Shown here: positions 31,059 through 44,617 of the stretch, one piece after another
Layout: each line of letters begins with the position of its first letter
How positions within the stretch are numbered: position 1 is the stretch's first letter
Source of the DNA: Vreelandella sulfidaeris
Lineage (GTDB): Bacteria > Pseudomonadota > Gammaproteobacteria > Pseudomonadales > Halomonadaceae
NCBI GenBank assembly: GCA_007182875.1
Contig: AP019514.1
Location: 1,798,001 to 1,862,000 of the forward strand
Reading direction: 5' to 3'
Length of the DNA: 64,000 bases
The notes under the pieces: model-generated
What the model was told of the DNA's origin: nothing
Databases searched by the model: none
Seen by the model: only the letters and a program-made list of their open reading frames with translations
Translations under genes and position numbers: made by a program

Positions 31059-33090
31059 TTACGTTACCCGCTGGCCCGGTTCGGCACCAGTGTCTGGGGA
31101 AAGCAGATAAATGCCTTCTTCATTGGCAGAGGCTAATACCATGCCTTCAGACATCCCAAAACGCATTTTGCGCGGTGCCAGGTTAGCGACCATCACGGTC
31201 AATCGTCCTTCTAATGCTTCGGGGCGTAAGCGGAGCGAATGCCGGAGAAGACATTGCGCGTTTCGCCGCCCAGATCGAGGGTCAGCTGTAATAGCTTGTC
31301 GGCGCCTTCTACGTACTGGGCCTGAGTGATGCGTGCAATCCTGAGGTCGACCTTCGCAAACGCTGCAAAATCGATTTCAGCGGCGATGGGTTCATCTGCC
31401 AACGGGCTTTTGGTGCCTCTTTCAGTTTCTGCTCTTCCACAAGATCTTCCTTGGATGCTTCAATCATCGCATCGATTTTATCGCGCTCAACGCGCGTCAT
31501 GAGCGGCTTGAATTTGTTGATTGAATGATCTGTCAGGACGCTTTGTCGAGTGTGCCAGTCGAGTGATTCGATATTCAAAAACTCACGGGCATCCTCAGCC
31601 ATGGCGGGGACCACGGGGCAAGATACACCATTAACTGGCGGAATAAATTAATACCTACCGAACATATCTCCAAGACTTCTGCATCGCGCCCATCCTGTTT
31701 TGCAAGTGCCCAGGGTTCTTTATCTGCTATGTAGGTGTTGGCCTCATCCGCCAGTTCCATAATTTTGCGCATTGCCCGACTAAATTCACGCAATTCAAAG
31801 TCGTCGGCAATATCGTCACCGGCGGCAATAAAGCGGGCGACCATTTGCGGCTCAGCGCAATGTGTCGAGAGTGTGCCACCGCCCAGCTTTTTAACAAAGC
31901 CAGCGCACCGGCTGGCAATGTTGATCACTTTGCCAACCAGATCGGAGTTTACCCGTGCAGCAAAGTCTTCCAAGTTTAAATCTAAATCATCAACTTTGAG
32001 GTGAGCTTGGCCGCAAAATAATAGCGCAAGTATTCCGGGTTAAGATGATCGGCGTAGGTCGCAGCTTTAATGAACGTTCCGCGAGATTTCGACATCTTGG
32101 CGCCGTCTACCGTTAGGAAGCCATGGCAGTTGACGGCCGTTGGCGTACGAAGGTCGGCGCCATGCAGCATAGCGGGCCAGAACAGCGCGTGGAAGTAGAC
32201 GATATCTTTACCGATAAAGTGATATACCTCGGCGTCGGAGCCCTTTTTCCAGAAGCTGTCGAAGTCGATACCTTGGCGATCGCATAGGTTTTTAAAACTG
32301 GCCAAATAGCCAATTGGCGCATCTAGCCATACATAAAAGTATTTGCCCGGCGCGTCAGGTATTTCAAAGCCAAAGTAAGGCGCGTCGCGGGAAATGTCCC
32401 ATTCATTAAAGCCGGACTCAAACCACTCCATCAGCTTGTTACGGATTTGCGGCTGAACGTGGCCGTCGTCAATCCAGCGCTGCAAGAAGTCGGCAAAGTC
32501 GGGCAGCTTAAAGAAGTAATGGGTCGAGGTGCGCACTTCGGGCGTGGCGCCTGAGATCGCCGAGACAGGATTGATCAAGTCAGCGGGCGTATAGGTAGCA
32601 CCACACTTTTCACAGTTATCGCCGTACTGGTCGTCTGCCCCGCATTTTGGGCAGGTGCCTTTAATAAAGCGATCAGCTAAGAACAAGCCTTTTGCGGGTC
32701 AAACATTTGCTCTATATCGCGCGTGGCAATATGGCCTTTATCCCGCAAGCGCTTATAAATCATTTCACTGAAATAACGGTTTTCAGCGGAGTGGGTTGAG
32801 TGGTAGTTGTCGAAACCAACGCCAAAACGAGCAAAGTCTGTTTGATGATCCTGAGAAACCCGTTCAATCAGTGCTTCCGCCGTAATGTTTTCCTGCTCAG
32901 CACGCAACATGATAGCGGTGCCATGGGCATCATCGGCACATACGTAGTAGCACTGCTGGCCACGGCTTTTCTGGAAACGTACCCAGATATCAGTCTGGAT
33001 ATACTCAAGTAAGTGACCGAGGTGAATGGCTCCGTTGGCATAAGGGAGCGCGCTTGTCACCAAAATGTTGCGCGTGGCGGTAGTAGGCAT
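31059..33090 (-). CDS. metG: Methionyl-tRNA synthetase
   Basis: Charges tRNA-Met; about 677 residues. Class I signature [18 protein letters not shown], zinc knuckle [18 protein letters not shown], and the AKMSKSRG loop. The C-terminal tRNA-binding (EMAP/Trbp111-like) domain starts [15 protein letters not shown] and ends GAEPGQRVT. Broken by at least four shifts (near 32690, 31990, 31615, 31405, 31225). Followed by its own terminator. Confidence 0.94.
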
Positions 33091-33197
33091 GGTGAAGGTT
33101 AATTCCGAGTGGATATAAGGATCGTTCGAGCGTTAACAAATAAAGACGGCGAAGTCGCTAAAAGGCGCTTCGCCGATAACCGGGCGCTTAACAACGC

Positions 33198-33478
33198 TTA
33201 ATAGAGTGCTTGCTCTTCTTGAACCACTTCGCGCAGTAATTCTAAAAGAGTTTATCAGCTTCAGAGTGCTCAGCCGGGTCTTCCGGGATATGCACGCTGG
33301 TGGTGTCGGATATTTCGTTAGCAATGCGTGCCATCGCCGCAGCACTACTGCCTTCGGTCAATTGTTGACGAGCAATCGTCAGAGATTGCTCAAGAATTTT
33401 GGGGTCTTGTAATAACTTGCGAATAAAACCACGTAGCTCATTGATGACACGTGTTTTCTGAATTTCTGAACCGGACAT
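33198..33478 (-). CDS. Small uncharacterised protein
   Basis: About 93 residues from ATG 33478 (preceded by AAGGAGACTTCC on the minus strand). Largely helical and charged: KTRVINELRGFIRKLLQDPK, IARQQLTEGSSAAAMARIA, then after a one-base shift near 33245 LELLREVVQEEQALY. No signal peptide or membrane segment. Not recognised. The longer upstream frame (to 33526) is unlikely because the ribosome site fits 33478. Confidence 0.6.
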
Positions 33479-33578
33479 GGAAGTCTCCTTAGGATCGCGG
33501 TTGACGGCAGCGCCAAGCGGGACCAATCACTGCTTTGACCATAGCATTTTTCTGCCAACGGGCATGAGTTGCCTGGTA

Positions 33579-33630
33579 TTAAAACGCCAACTTAAAGGCA
33601 CCAGCTCAAAACGTCAGGTTAAAGCGTCAG
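33579..33630. repeat. Four tandem about 13-bp units
   Basis: TTAAAACGCCAAC, TTAAAGGCACCAGC, TCAAAACGTCAGG, TTAAAGCGTCAG at 33579, 33592, 33606, 33619. The last unit contains the stop codon of the acyltransferase. Confidence 0.75.
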
Positions 33631-34797
33631 TCTACCTGCTTTATGCTTAACAGGGTTTGCGTACTGGGCGAGCCAGTAAGGGCGCAGTGGCTCAGGTACC
33701 TCAGCAAGCCGCGCATTAAAGCGCTCCCTGTCTTGGCGCGTAATGGCTTTTCGCGCTACCAGTTCAGGCGCTTCACCCTGTGCTTCCAGCGCTAAATAGT
33801 GGCTGGGGAATAGACGATAACCACCAATTACCTGGCGATCTATTTCAGCCGCTACTTCATCAGGCGTTGCCATGTCAGACCCAACAGGGGGTGCCAAAGT
33901 GTAGTCGTACGCGTCCTTTGGAGCCGGTAATGCCTGCGACAATGGAGCGAATGTCTTCAAACTCCTCTTTGGCGTAACTACCCTGGGTATCAATGTCGTG
34001 CAGCTCTTGGGCCTTTTGTACATCGCAGGGATCGTACTCATAGCTAATCGATACGGGCACAAGCTTCAGCTCGGCAATCGCATCGCCGAATACCATATCG
34101 CGCTCTGAAGCACGCCTCGCCATGATCAGCATTTTGATGATGGCGGGCTCGGTGTGATCAATGCCGTTTTGGCCCGCCCTTCGCGCTGCGCCATCCATAT
34201 CGAGTGTTGATCTTCGGTAATGGTGTGGCGAATATAGGCGGAAAGCTGCTGATATGCCGCCAGCATAGCCCGTTTGCCGCGCGCTACGCGGTACAATAAA
34301 GCTTTATTAAGCCGCATCAGGTCGGTGACATAAGGTTTTTTGAGCAAATTATCGCCAATAGCGATACGCACGGTGTCCCGCTTTGCCTGATACAGCGCGT
34401 AGTTAACGAAGGCTGGGTCCAGCGAGATGTCGCGATGATTACCAATAAATAGGTAAGCACCATTAGGATCAAGCTTATCAAGGCCAGTCACTTCAAATGC
34501 ATCGGTGGTGGTGCGAATCATGCGCTCCATATAGTGAGCAATGCGCATTTGAAATTCGTAAACCGTCGAAACATCTTTGACTTCGCGGCGTACCGCGCGG
34601 CTGGCAAAACCACGTGCCAACGATGGTGCCCAGCGTGCTAAGCGTGGCAGTCGAAAGCGGGTGAGCGCATCTAGCAGCTCATTGTCCCGTGAGAGCCTAG
34701 CAAGAACATCGGCTACTTCGTGATCCATGAACGGCCGAATATCGGCCCACGGGTCTGTCTCGATAGAGGCGTTGGGAGCGTTGTTATGATGAGTCAT
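33619..34797 (-). CDS. Glycerolipid-type acyltransferase
   Basis: About 392 residues, no membrane segment evident. The acyltransferase block is GAYLFIGNHRDISLDPAFVNYAL, resembling 1-acylglycerol-3-phosphate acyltransferases of the NHRDI type, followed by REGRAKNGIDHTEPAIIKML and PVSISYEYDPCD. The His-to-Asp spacing in NHRDISLD is one residue longer than HX4D. Shifts near 34165 and 33895. Likely transfers an acyl chain to a phospholipid precursor; substrate unknown. Possibly an operon with the small gene downstream. Confidence 0.75.
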
Positions 34798-34800
34798 GCG

Positions 34801-34829
34801 AACCGTTGGATGATAAACCGTTGGTGATT
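34801..34829. repeat. Two-copy 14-15-bp tandem repeat
   Basis: AACCGTTGGATGAT (34801-34814) then AAACCGTTGGTGATT (34815-34829), directly upstream of the acyltransferase start. Confidence 0.65.
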
Positions 34830-34878
34830 AGGAATAGGTGCCGATTAATACCATAAAGGCGAAAAGACTATAAAGGCA

Positions 34879-35807
34879 TTACTGCGCCGCGGGTTCCCGC
34901 TGCGTTTCACCGCCGAGCCACTCTATCAAGCGAGGAATGTCATCGGATAGCGCCTGTGCCATTAAAATAAAGTCCGTTTCCAAACGAGCAAGGGCATCAT
35001 CGCCATCGTCAGCATGGTCGGCTTCTTCGATGAGGGCATCGCCAAAGCGTAATGATTTCAACGCAAGATCATCATGCAGAATAAAGCTTAAACGTCCTTC
35101 CAGGCTAATCGCGAGCTTGCTGGCTTGACGACCGCTCTCCAGCAATTGCTGGATCTCATCGCTGTCTAAATCAACTTGGCGCGCGCGCAATACGCCGTCG
35201 TCACCTTTGGCTTTTAGCTCGACCTGGTCGCCAAGCTGCAAGTCCGCAGGGCGGCTTGCAGTGTCGCCGACCAGGTGGTCATTGCGCGAATAGGCAGTGT
35301 TTGCGAGCTGAGCGGCGTGACTTTTAAACTACCCAGTGTTTCTCTTAATAGATCCAAAATATCTTCAGCGCGGGTGCGCGAGCTGGCGTTAATGCCAATC
35401 AGCTGGCTGCGGGTATCCCACCATAGGTCGATTTTCTGACTGCGGACAAAGGCACGCGGCAGTAAGTTTTCGGTGACCTGCTCTTTTAATGCGGTCTTCT
35501 CTTTGCGGGTCACTTTGCGGCTTTCGCTGGCTTCAATATCGGCGACTAGCTCGTCAACTTCTTCTTTTACCACGGAAGCAGGCAATAGACGCTCTTGGCG
35601 CAGCGCGGAAAGCAGGCGATGTGCTTGAATTTCGTGAACGAGCTGACCACCGCCTAAACGTCCTGCTGGCGCCGTCCAACCTAGGCGGCGCGCATCGGCG
35701 TTGCCAAGTGGTTTGGCGGCATGCTCTTGTAAGGCGCTAGCGAGCGCATCGCTGGTTATCTCGGGCGCGTCGTGTAGCCGGTATAAATGCAAGTGCTTAA
35801 ACCACAT
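34879..35807 (-). CDS. rdgC: Recombination-associated protein RdgC
   Basis: Ring-forming DNA-binding protein that modulates RecA; about 309 residues. Start MWFKHLHLYRLHD. Characteristic: LGWTAPAGRLGGGQLVHE, KRKEKTALKEQ-like basic stretch (VTRKEKTALKEQVTENLLPR), RSQKIDLWWDTRSQLIGINAS, LILHDDLALKSLRFGD-type C-terminus (here FILHDDLALKSLRFGDAL). One shift near 35255. The in-frame ATG at 35837 is less likely than 35807, which begins at the conserved MWF. Confidence 0.92.
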
Positions 35808-35982
35808 GGAGCCAATCCTGTTCAAAAGGTGGCACATTATGGCGAAAGCGAGGCATTCCTACCAGCGGCTGGCGCCAATCGGTTTTGTTGCGTGTGTTTA
35901 AAACTTATGTTTGATTATGGTTTTGGTAATCACTGCTTTTTCTAACCTTTATTTTCTCTCCAATCTAAACAAAGGAGCTGTT

Positions 35983-36427
35983 ATGACTGCATCACTCTCT
36001 AGAGTGCAATTGCGCGTCCGAGGCTATCACCTGGATGGCTATGGCCATGTTAATAACGCTCGTTACCTGGAGTTTATGGAAGAAGGGCGTTGGGACTTTT
36101 GATCATCACCCTGAGATGATCAAAGAGCTTCATCAAGCCGGGCGAGCGTTCGTCGTCGTCAATTTGAATATTGATTATTTGGCCGCTGCACGTCACGGGG
36201 ATGATTTAGAGATAATGACGGGGATTGTTGAGGTCGGTGAGCGCAGCGGGCTCTGTCATCACCGTATTGTGCGCAAGGATGGCACCGTAATAGCCCAGGC
36301 GGATTTAACCTTCGTTCTGTTGGATATGCGGGCTAATAAGGCCGCTGCCATTGAGGGAGAGGTGCGTGAGGCATTAGCTGCATTAACGTTGGCGAAAGAG
36401 GCATTTACCCCTAAATGGCTTTGGTGA
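35983..36427 (+). CDS. Hotdog-fold acyl-CoA thioesterase (YbgC/4HBT family)
   Basis: About 147 residues, start at ATG 35983 after AAAGGAG. Family motif YHLDGYGHVNNARYLEFMEEG, with the position equivalent to the catalytic Asp, then VVNLNIDYLAAARHGDDLEI. One frame shift near 36100 (a T short: WDFFDHHPEM). Hydrolyses an acyl-CoA thioester; natural substrate unknown. Divergent from rdgC, upstream of gyrA. Confidence 0.85.
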
Positions 36428-36566
36428 GCTCCCTGGCTGCCCTTGCCGCTTTTGCGGTGGTATGATGGCGTCGTATTTGCGCGCTGTTCTATTGTTTTAA
36501 TAGGGCGGTGTTTTTAAGCGCTTTCAACTCTCGCAGTGCCAATGCAGTGCAAAGGATCTAACTTTC

Positions 36567-39278
36567 ATGGGTGACATCGCCAGAGAAATCTTGCCCGTCA
36601 ATATTGAAGACGAGCTCAAACAGTCGTATCTCGACTATGCGATGAGCGTCATTATCGGTCGCGCGCTTCCTGATGTGCGGGATGGCCTTAAACCGGTTCA
36701 CCGGCGTGTGCTGTTTGCCATGCATGAACTGGGTAATGATTGGAATAAACCGTACAAGAAGTCGGCGCGTGTCGTCGGCGATGTCATCGGTAAATACCAT
36801 CCGCACGGCGATAGCGCGGTATACGACACCATCGTACGGATGGCGCAGCACTTTTCGATGCGCCATGTGCTGGTCGACGGCCAGGGTAACTTCGGTTCAA
36901 TTGATGGGGATAACGCAGCCGCCATGCGTTACACCGAGGTGCGTATGTCGCGCCTTGCCCATGAGCTGCTCGCTGACCTGGAAAAGATACCGTCGATTGG
37001 GTGGATAACTACGACGGCACCGAGCGTATCCCCGCCGTATTACCTACTAAAGTACCCAACCTGCTGATCAACGGCTCGTCGGGTATCGCCGTCGGCATGG
37101 CGACCAATATACCGCCGCATAATATGCGTGAAGTGATTGACGGCTGTTTGGCGTTAATCGATGACTATACGCTGTCGGTGGATGATTTAATGGAATACAT
37201 CCCCGGTCCTGACTTTCCTACCGGCGCGATCATCAATGGCCGTGCGGGCATTTTGTCCGCCTACAGAACAGGCCGTGGGCGCATTTATGTGCGTGCTTGT
37301 CATACCATCGAGCACCACGATAAAACCGGTCGTGATCACATCATCATTACCGAGCTACCTTACCAGGTGAACAAGGCGCGGTTGATCGAGAAGATCGCCG
37401 AGCTGGTGAAAGAGAAGAAGATCGAAGGCATCGCCGAATTGCGCGATGAGTCGGATAAAGATGGCCTGCGCGTAGTAATTGAAATCAAGCGCGGCGAGTC
37501 CGGTGAAGTCGTGGTCAATAACCTGTTTGCTCAAACACAGCTGCAGAATGTGTTCGGCATTAACATGGTGGCGCTGGAAAATGGTCAGCCGCGCACGCCT
37601 CAATCTGAAAGAAATGCTGGAAGCCTTTATTCGCCACCGGCGCGAAGTGGTGACCCGGCGTACACTGTATGAGCTGAAAAAGCCCGTGAGCGTGGGCATT
37701 TGTTGGAAGGTTTGGCTGTCGCGATCTCTAATATCGACGAAGTCATTGAGTTGATTAAAGCCTCGCCCAACGCGGCAGAAGCGCGTGAAAAACTGCTCGC
37801 CAAGACGTGGCAGCCGGGCCAAGTAACCGCCATGTTGGAGCGGGCAGGGCTACCTCTTGCAAGCCGGAAGAGTTGGATGAAGGGTTTGGTTTAAACACCG
37901 CAGCTACTTCTTATCGGCTTTCGCCTGCTCAGGCGCAGGCGATTCTTGAGCTACGTCTGCACCGCTTGACGGGGCTTGAGACCGAGAAGCTGCTCGACGA
38001 ATACTTAAATATTCTTGAAAAATTGCCGAGCTCACCGAGATTTTGGCGTCTGCGGACCGCTTGATGGAAGTGATTCGTGAAGAGCTGCACGCCGTACGTG
38101 ATCAGTTTGGTGATGATCGCCGCACTGAAATTCAGGCCAGCCATTTAGATCTTTCCATTGAAGACTTGATCGCCGAAGAAGACATGGTCGTGACCGTGTC
38201 GCGCTCAGGCTATGCCAAAACTCAGCCGCTGTCCGATTATCAGGCTCAGCGTCGTGGCGGCCGTGGTAAGTCTGCCACCGCAATGAAAGATGAAGACGTC
38301 ATTGAGCACCTGCTGGTCGCGTCTACTCACGATACCGTGTTGCTGTTCTCTAATCGCGGCAAGGTGTACTGGCTGAAAGTGTACGAAATGCCCAACGCCA
38401 GCCGCGGTTCGCGGGGTAAGCCTCTGGTTAATATGTTGCCGCTTGAAGAGGGTGAGGCCGTTAACGCTATCTTGCCGGTACGCGACTACGACCCTGAGCA
38501 CTATATTTTCTTCGCGACGGCCAAGGGCACCGTGAAGCGGACCAGTCTTGAACAGTTCTCGCGCCCACGCAGTGTTGGCCTGATTGCGATTGATCTGGAA
38601 GAGGGTGACCGCTTAGTTGGCGCTGCCATTACCACCGGTAACGACCATGCCATGCTGTTGTCCTCAAACGGCAAGGCGATTCGCTTTGAAGAGGGCAACG
38701 CCCGCGCCATGGGCCGGACTGCTCGCGGCGTGCGCGGTATGCGTTTGGCCGGTGACGCGGAAGTCATCAGCTTGATTATTCCGAAGAGCCAGCAGATTGA
38801 CGCCGAAGCGGATATTGACAGTGAAATGCCAGAAGGCGCTGTCTCTGAAACCGCTGAAGGTCAAATCTACATTATGACAGCCAGTGAGAACGGTTACGGC
38901 AAGCGCACCCGTCTGGAAGAGTTTCCGCTGCGTGGCCGGGGTGGCCAGGGTGTTATTGCCATGCAGACCAGTGAGCGTAATGGTTCCCTAGTGGCGGCGA
39001 TGCAGGTTTATGACAGCGATGAAATGATGCTGATCACTGACCGTGGCACGCTTGTGCGTACGCGTGTTGAAGAGGTCTCGACAACGTCGCGTAATACTCA
39101 GGGTGTGATGCTGATTCGACTTGGTAAAGAGGAGAAGCTGGTCAAGACGGTGCGTGTTGATGAGCCGGAAGAGAGCGATGAAATAAGCGTTCTTGAGGAA
39201 GTCAGCCCTGACGGCACCCAGCCCAGTGAATCATCCGATGACGCACAGGAAACAGGGTCCGATGACACGTCACTATAA
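36567..39278 (+). CDS. gyrA: DNA gyrase subunit A
   Basis: Type II topoisomerase A subunit, about 903 residues. N-terminus [20 protein letters not shown]. Quinolone-determining region [17 protein letters not shown] has Ser and Asp at the usual positions, that is, the susceptible form. Catalytic Tyr in [11 protein letters not shown]-terminal beta-pinwheel blades ([20 protein letters not shown] is the GyrA box) and an acidic tail [15 protein letters not shown]. At least five shifts break it (near 36995, 37595, 37695, 37855, 38030). It overlaps serC by 17 bp. Confidence 0.96.
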
Positions 39279-40361
39279 TTTCTGCGCAGGGCCGGCGGCC
39301 CTGCCAGTCGCCGATGCTAGAACGTGCCCAGGCAGAGCTGTTGGACTTCCAGGGTCGTGGCCTTTCCGTGATGGAAATGAGCCACCGCAGCGATGAATTT
39401 GTCGCCATTGCTGAGCGTGCCGAAGCGGATTTTCGCCATCTGTTAGGCGTGCCTGATAATTATCGAGTGCTGTTTTTTGCGGGGCGGGGCCAGCATGCAG
39501 TTCGCCATGCTGCCCATGAACCTGTTGGGGCAGGGTGGCAGTGGTAACTTTATCCAGACCGGTATTTGGGGCAAAAGCGCTTAGTGAAGCCAAGCGTCTT
39601 GGTTTTGGTTGCCATGTGGCGGCCAGTAGTGAGCCTAACGGCCATAGGGAAGTGCCCGCACTGGATAGCATTGAGATAAGTGATGATGCTGCCTATTTGC
39701 ACTACACCTCTAACGAGACGATTGGCGGATTGGAGTTTGATTATACGCCCCATGTGCAGCGTGCTGATGGCGCTAACGTGCCACTTGTTTGCGACATGTC
39801 GTCGAACATCCTTTCCGGGCCGATCGATGTCAATGAGTTTGGTGTGATTTATGCCGGTGCACAAAAATATAGGCCCCGCCGGTCTGACGTTGGTGGTTGT
39901 GCGTGATGACCTATTAGGTAAAGCGCAGCCGGGCATTCCTTCACTGTTTGATTATCAAATGCTGGCTGACGCCGGCTCGATGGTGAATACGCCGCCCACT
40001 TACGCCTGGTATTTGGCCGGCTTGGTGTTTCAGTGGCTAAAAGAAGATGTCGGTGGTGTAGCTGCCATGGATGCCATTAATCAGCGTAAAGCCGATAAAC
40101 TTTACGCGGCGATTGATGCCAGCGATTTTTATAGCAACCCCATCGCTAAGCACAATCGCTCTCGGATGAATGTGCCTTTTGTGTTAGCCGATGCGGCGCT
40201 GGATAAGTTGTTTTACAGCAGGCCGATGCGGCGGGGCTGCTTAATTTGAAAGGCCACCGCAGCGTGGGCGGTATGCGGGCCAGCCTATATAACGCGGTGC
40301 CTGAGTCGGCAGTCGATGCGTTGATAGCATTTATGGCCGATTTTGAACAAACAAGGGCTAA
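39262..40361 (+). CDS. serC: Phosphoserine aminotransferase
   Basis: PLP enzyme of serine (and pyridoxal) synthesis; about 365 residues. Start [15 protein letters not shown], inside the gyrA end. PLP Lys in [11 protein letters not shown] (sequence shows GAQKY because of a shift near 39870), DMSSNILSG, and [12 protein letters not shown]. Other shifts near 39310, 39490, 39575, 40225 and 40355. The proper stop is TAA 40359-40361, just before pheA; the unshifted frame would run into pheA. Confidence 0.93.
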
Positions 40362-40367
40362 ACCACC

Positions 40368-41455
40368 ATGTCCGACACGTCGATCAAACTGGATGAGCTG
40401 CGCCAGCGTATCGATCAGCTCGATAGTGATATCCTTAACCTGATTAGTGAGCGCGCCAGCTGTGCCCAGCAGGTGGCCCACGTTAAGCTGAATGAAGATA
40501 AGGATGCGGTGTTTTACCGTCCTGAGCGAGAAGCACAGGTTCTGCGTCGCATTATGGCGTTGAACAAAGGGCCGCTCGATTCAGAAGAAATGGCGCGCTT
40601 GTTTCGTGAAATCATGTCGGCGTGTTTGGCACTTGAACAGCCTGTCAAAGTTGCTTATCTGGGCCCTGAAGGCACCTTTACTCAACAGGCGGCACTTAAG
40701 CATTTTGGCGAAAGTGCTATTAGTATGCCCATGGCAGCTATCGATGAGGTGTTTCGTGAAGTGGAGGCAGGCGCCGTGCACTACGGCGTTGTGCCAGTGG
40801 AAAACTCCACCGAAGGTGTCGTCAATCACACCCTTGATACCTTTATGGACTCCTCGATCAAAATATGTGGCGAAGTAGTGCTGCGTATTCACCACCATCT
40901 ATTGGTCAGTGAAACGACCCGTCGCGATAAGGTTTCGCGAATCTATTCTCATCCTCAGTCATTCGGCCAGTGCCGCAAATGGCTGGATGCGCATTATCCC
41001 CATGCCGAGCGAGTGCCGGTCTCTTCCAATGCCGAAGCGGCTAAACTAGTCAAAACCGAGTGGCATAGCGCAGCGATTGCTGGCGATATGGCGGCTAAGC
41101 TTTATGGTTTGGACTATATCGCCGATAAAATTGAAGATCGGCCAGATAACTCCACGCGGTTTTGATTATTGGTAATCAGGATGTGCCCATGGCAGGCGAG
41201 GATAAGACCTCGATTGTGGTCGCCATGCGTAATCAACCGGGTACGCTGCATGCGTTGCTTGAGCCGTTTCATCGCCACCAGGTTGATTTAACGCGCCTGG
41301 AAACGCGCCCTTCGCGCACCGGTGTATGGAACTATGTCTTTTTTATTGATTTTTAAGGGCCATCGCGATGATCCGCGAGTCGCCGCTGTGCTTGAAGAAG
41401 TACAGCTGAGAGCGGCGGATTTACGTGTGCTGGGTTCCTATCCGATAGGCGTGCT

Positions 41456-41459
<4 letters not shown>
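40368..41459 (+). CDS. pheA: Bifunctional chorismate mutase / prephenate dehydratase
   Basis: About 363 residues. Chorismate mutase domain (residues 1-90: [20 protein letters not shown]), prephenate dehydratase domain ([35 protein letters not shown], and [12 protein letters not shown]), then an ACT domain for phenylalanine feedback ([21 protein letters not shown] containing the ESRP-like ETRP). Shifts: one T missing near 41164 (STRFLI) and one T extra near 41355. Stops within the next gene's start (GTGA). Confidence 0.95.
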
Positions 41460-43732
<2,273 letters not shown>

Positions 43733-43740
<8 letters not shown>

Positions 43741-44435
43741 TCACGCTGCCACGCTTGTCGTTCCTGTTCTTACTATTGATGGCCCCGGTGGCGCAGGTAA
43801 AGGTACCATCAGTGGTTTGGTCGCGGAGCGCCTGGGCTGGCATCTTCTCGATAGCGGTGCACTTTATCGGCTGACGGCTCAGGCGGCGGTTAAGCACAAT
43901 GTTGCCGTTGATGATGAATTGGAGTTGGCACGCTTGGCCGAACAGCTTGATGTGTCGTTTCCGGTTGAAGATGGCCAGCCACGTACGCTGCTAGAAGGTG
44001 AAGATGTCGGCCAGATCATTCGCACCGAACAGGCCGGAGAGCGGGCTTCCCAAGTGGCGGCGTTACCCGCCGTGCGCCAAGCACTGCTGCAGCGTCAACG
44101 CGATTTTGCCAATCTCCCGGGTTGGTGGCTGACGGTCGTGACATGGGAACGGTGGTCTTTCCTGATGCATCGCTCAAGATTTTTTTTAACGGCGAGTGCC
44201 GACGAACGGGCACGTCGACGTTATCTGCAGTTGCAGGAAGCCGGGGTGGATGCTAGTCTTTCGAGTCTTTTAAAGGAGATTCAGGCACGCGATGCACGCG
44301 ACACGCAGCGCAGTGTGGCTCCTCTCGCCGGCAGATGATGCCATTACGCTTGATACCACGCGCCTGAGCATACCGGAAGTGGTAGATCGATTGACCGAAC
44401 TGCTCGCCCAAAGAGGGCTGGTAAGCGGCGTGTGA
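43733..44435 (+). CDS. cmk: Cytidylate kinase
   Basis: Phosphorylates CMP/dCMP; about 234 residues. P-loop variant [30 protein letters not shown], expected [13 protein letters not shown] near 44130 (split by a shift), [17 protein letters not shown], ending [11 protein letters not shown]. Shifts near 44130, 44180 and 44325. The ATG at 43733 lies inside the end of the preceding gene; an in-frame GTG at 43718 is less likely. Confidence 0.93.
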
Positions 44436-44553
44436 TTCTCCCTTGCGGCGCTTTTGGATAGGTGTCACGACGTGGCAGGGCACTAAACTCACATCGGTGA
44501 GCCCGGTCAGGTCTAACCAGCGTTAACACCCCAAAGGCTGAGTGACATTAGGC

Positions 44554-44617
44554 CCGCACTTGCTGGTGGTGCGGAGAAGGCATTTATGCCTCAACAACGT
44601 AATTACGTAGGAACACC
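44554..44617 (+). promoter_or_regulatory. Structured leader of rpsA
   Basis: The cmk-rpsA spacer ends with three small inverted repeats: CCGCAC/GTGCGG (44554-44574), GGCA-TTTA-TGCC (44579-44590) and ACGTAATTACGT (44597-44608), then GTAGGAACACC before the ATG. In E. coli the rpsA mRNA leader folds into hairpins that let S1 control its own translation; a similar role is plausible but not proven here. Confidence 0.45.

Noticed and set aside
36567..39278. gyrA as a pseudogene
   Set aside because: Essential gene, all domains conserved across the breaks, and breaks are single-base shifts; sequencing error is the better explanation.
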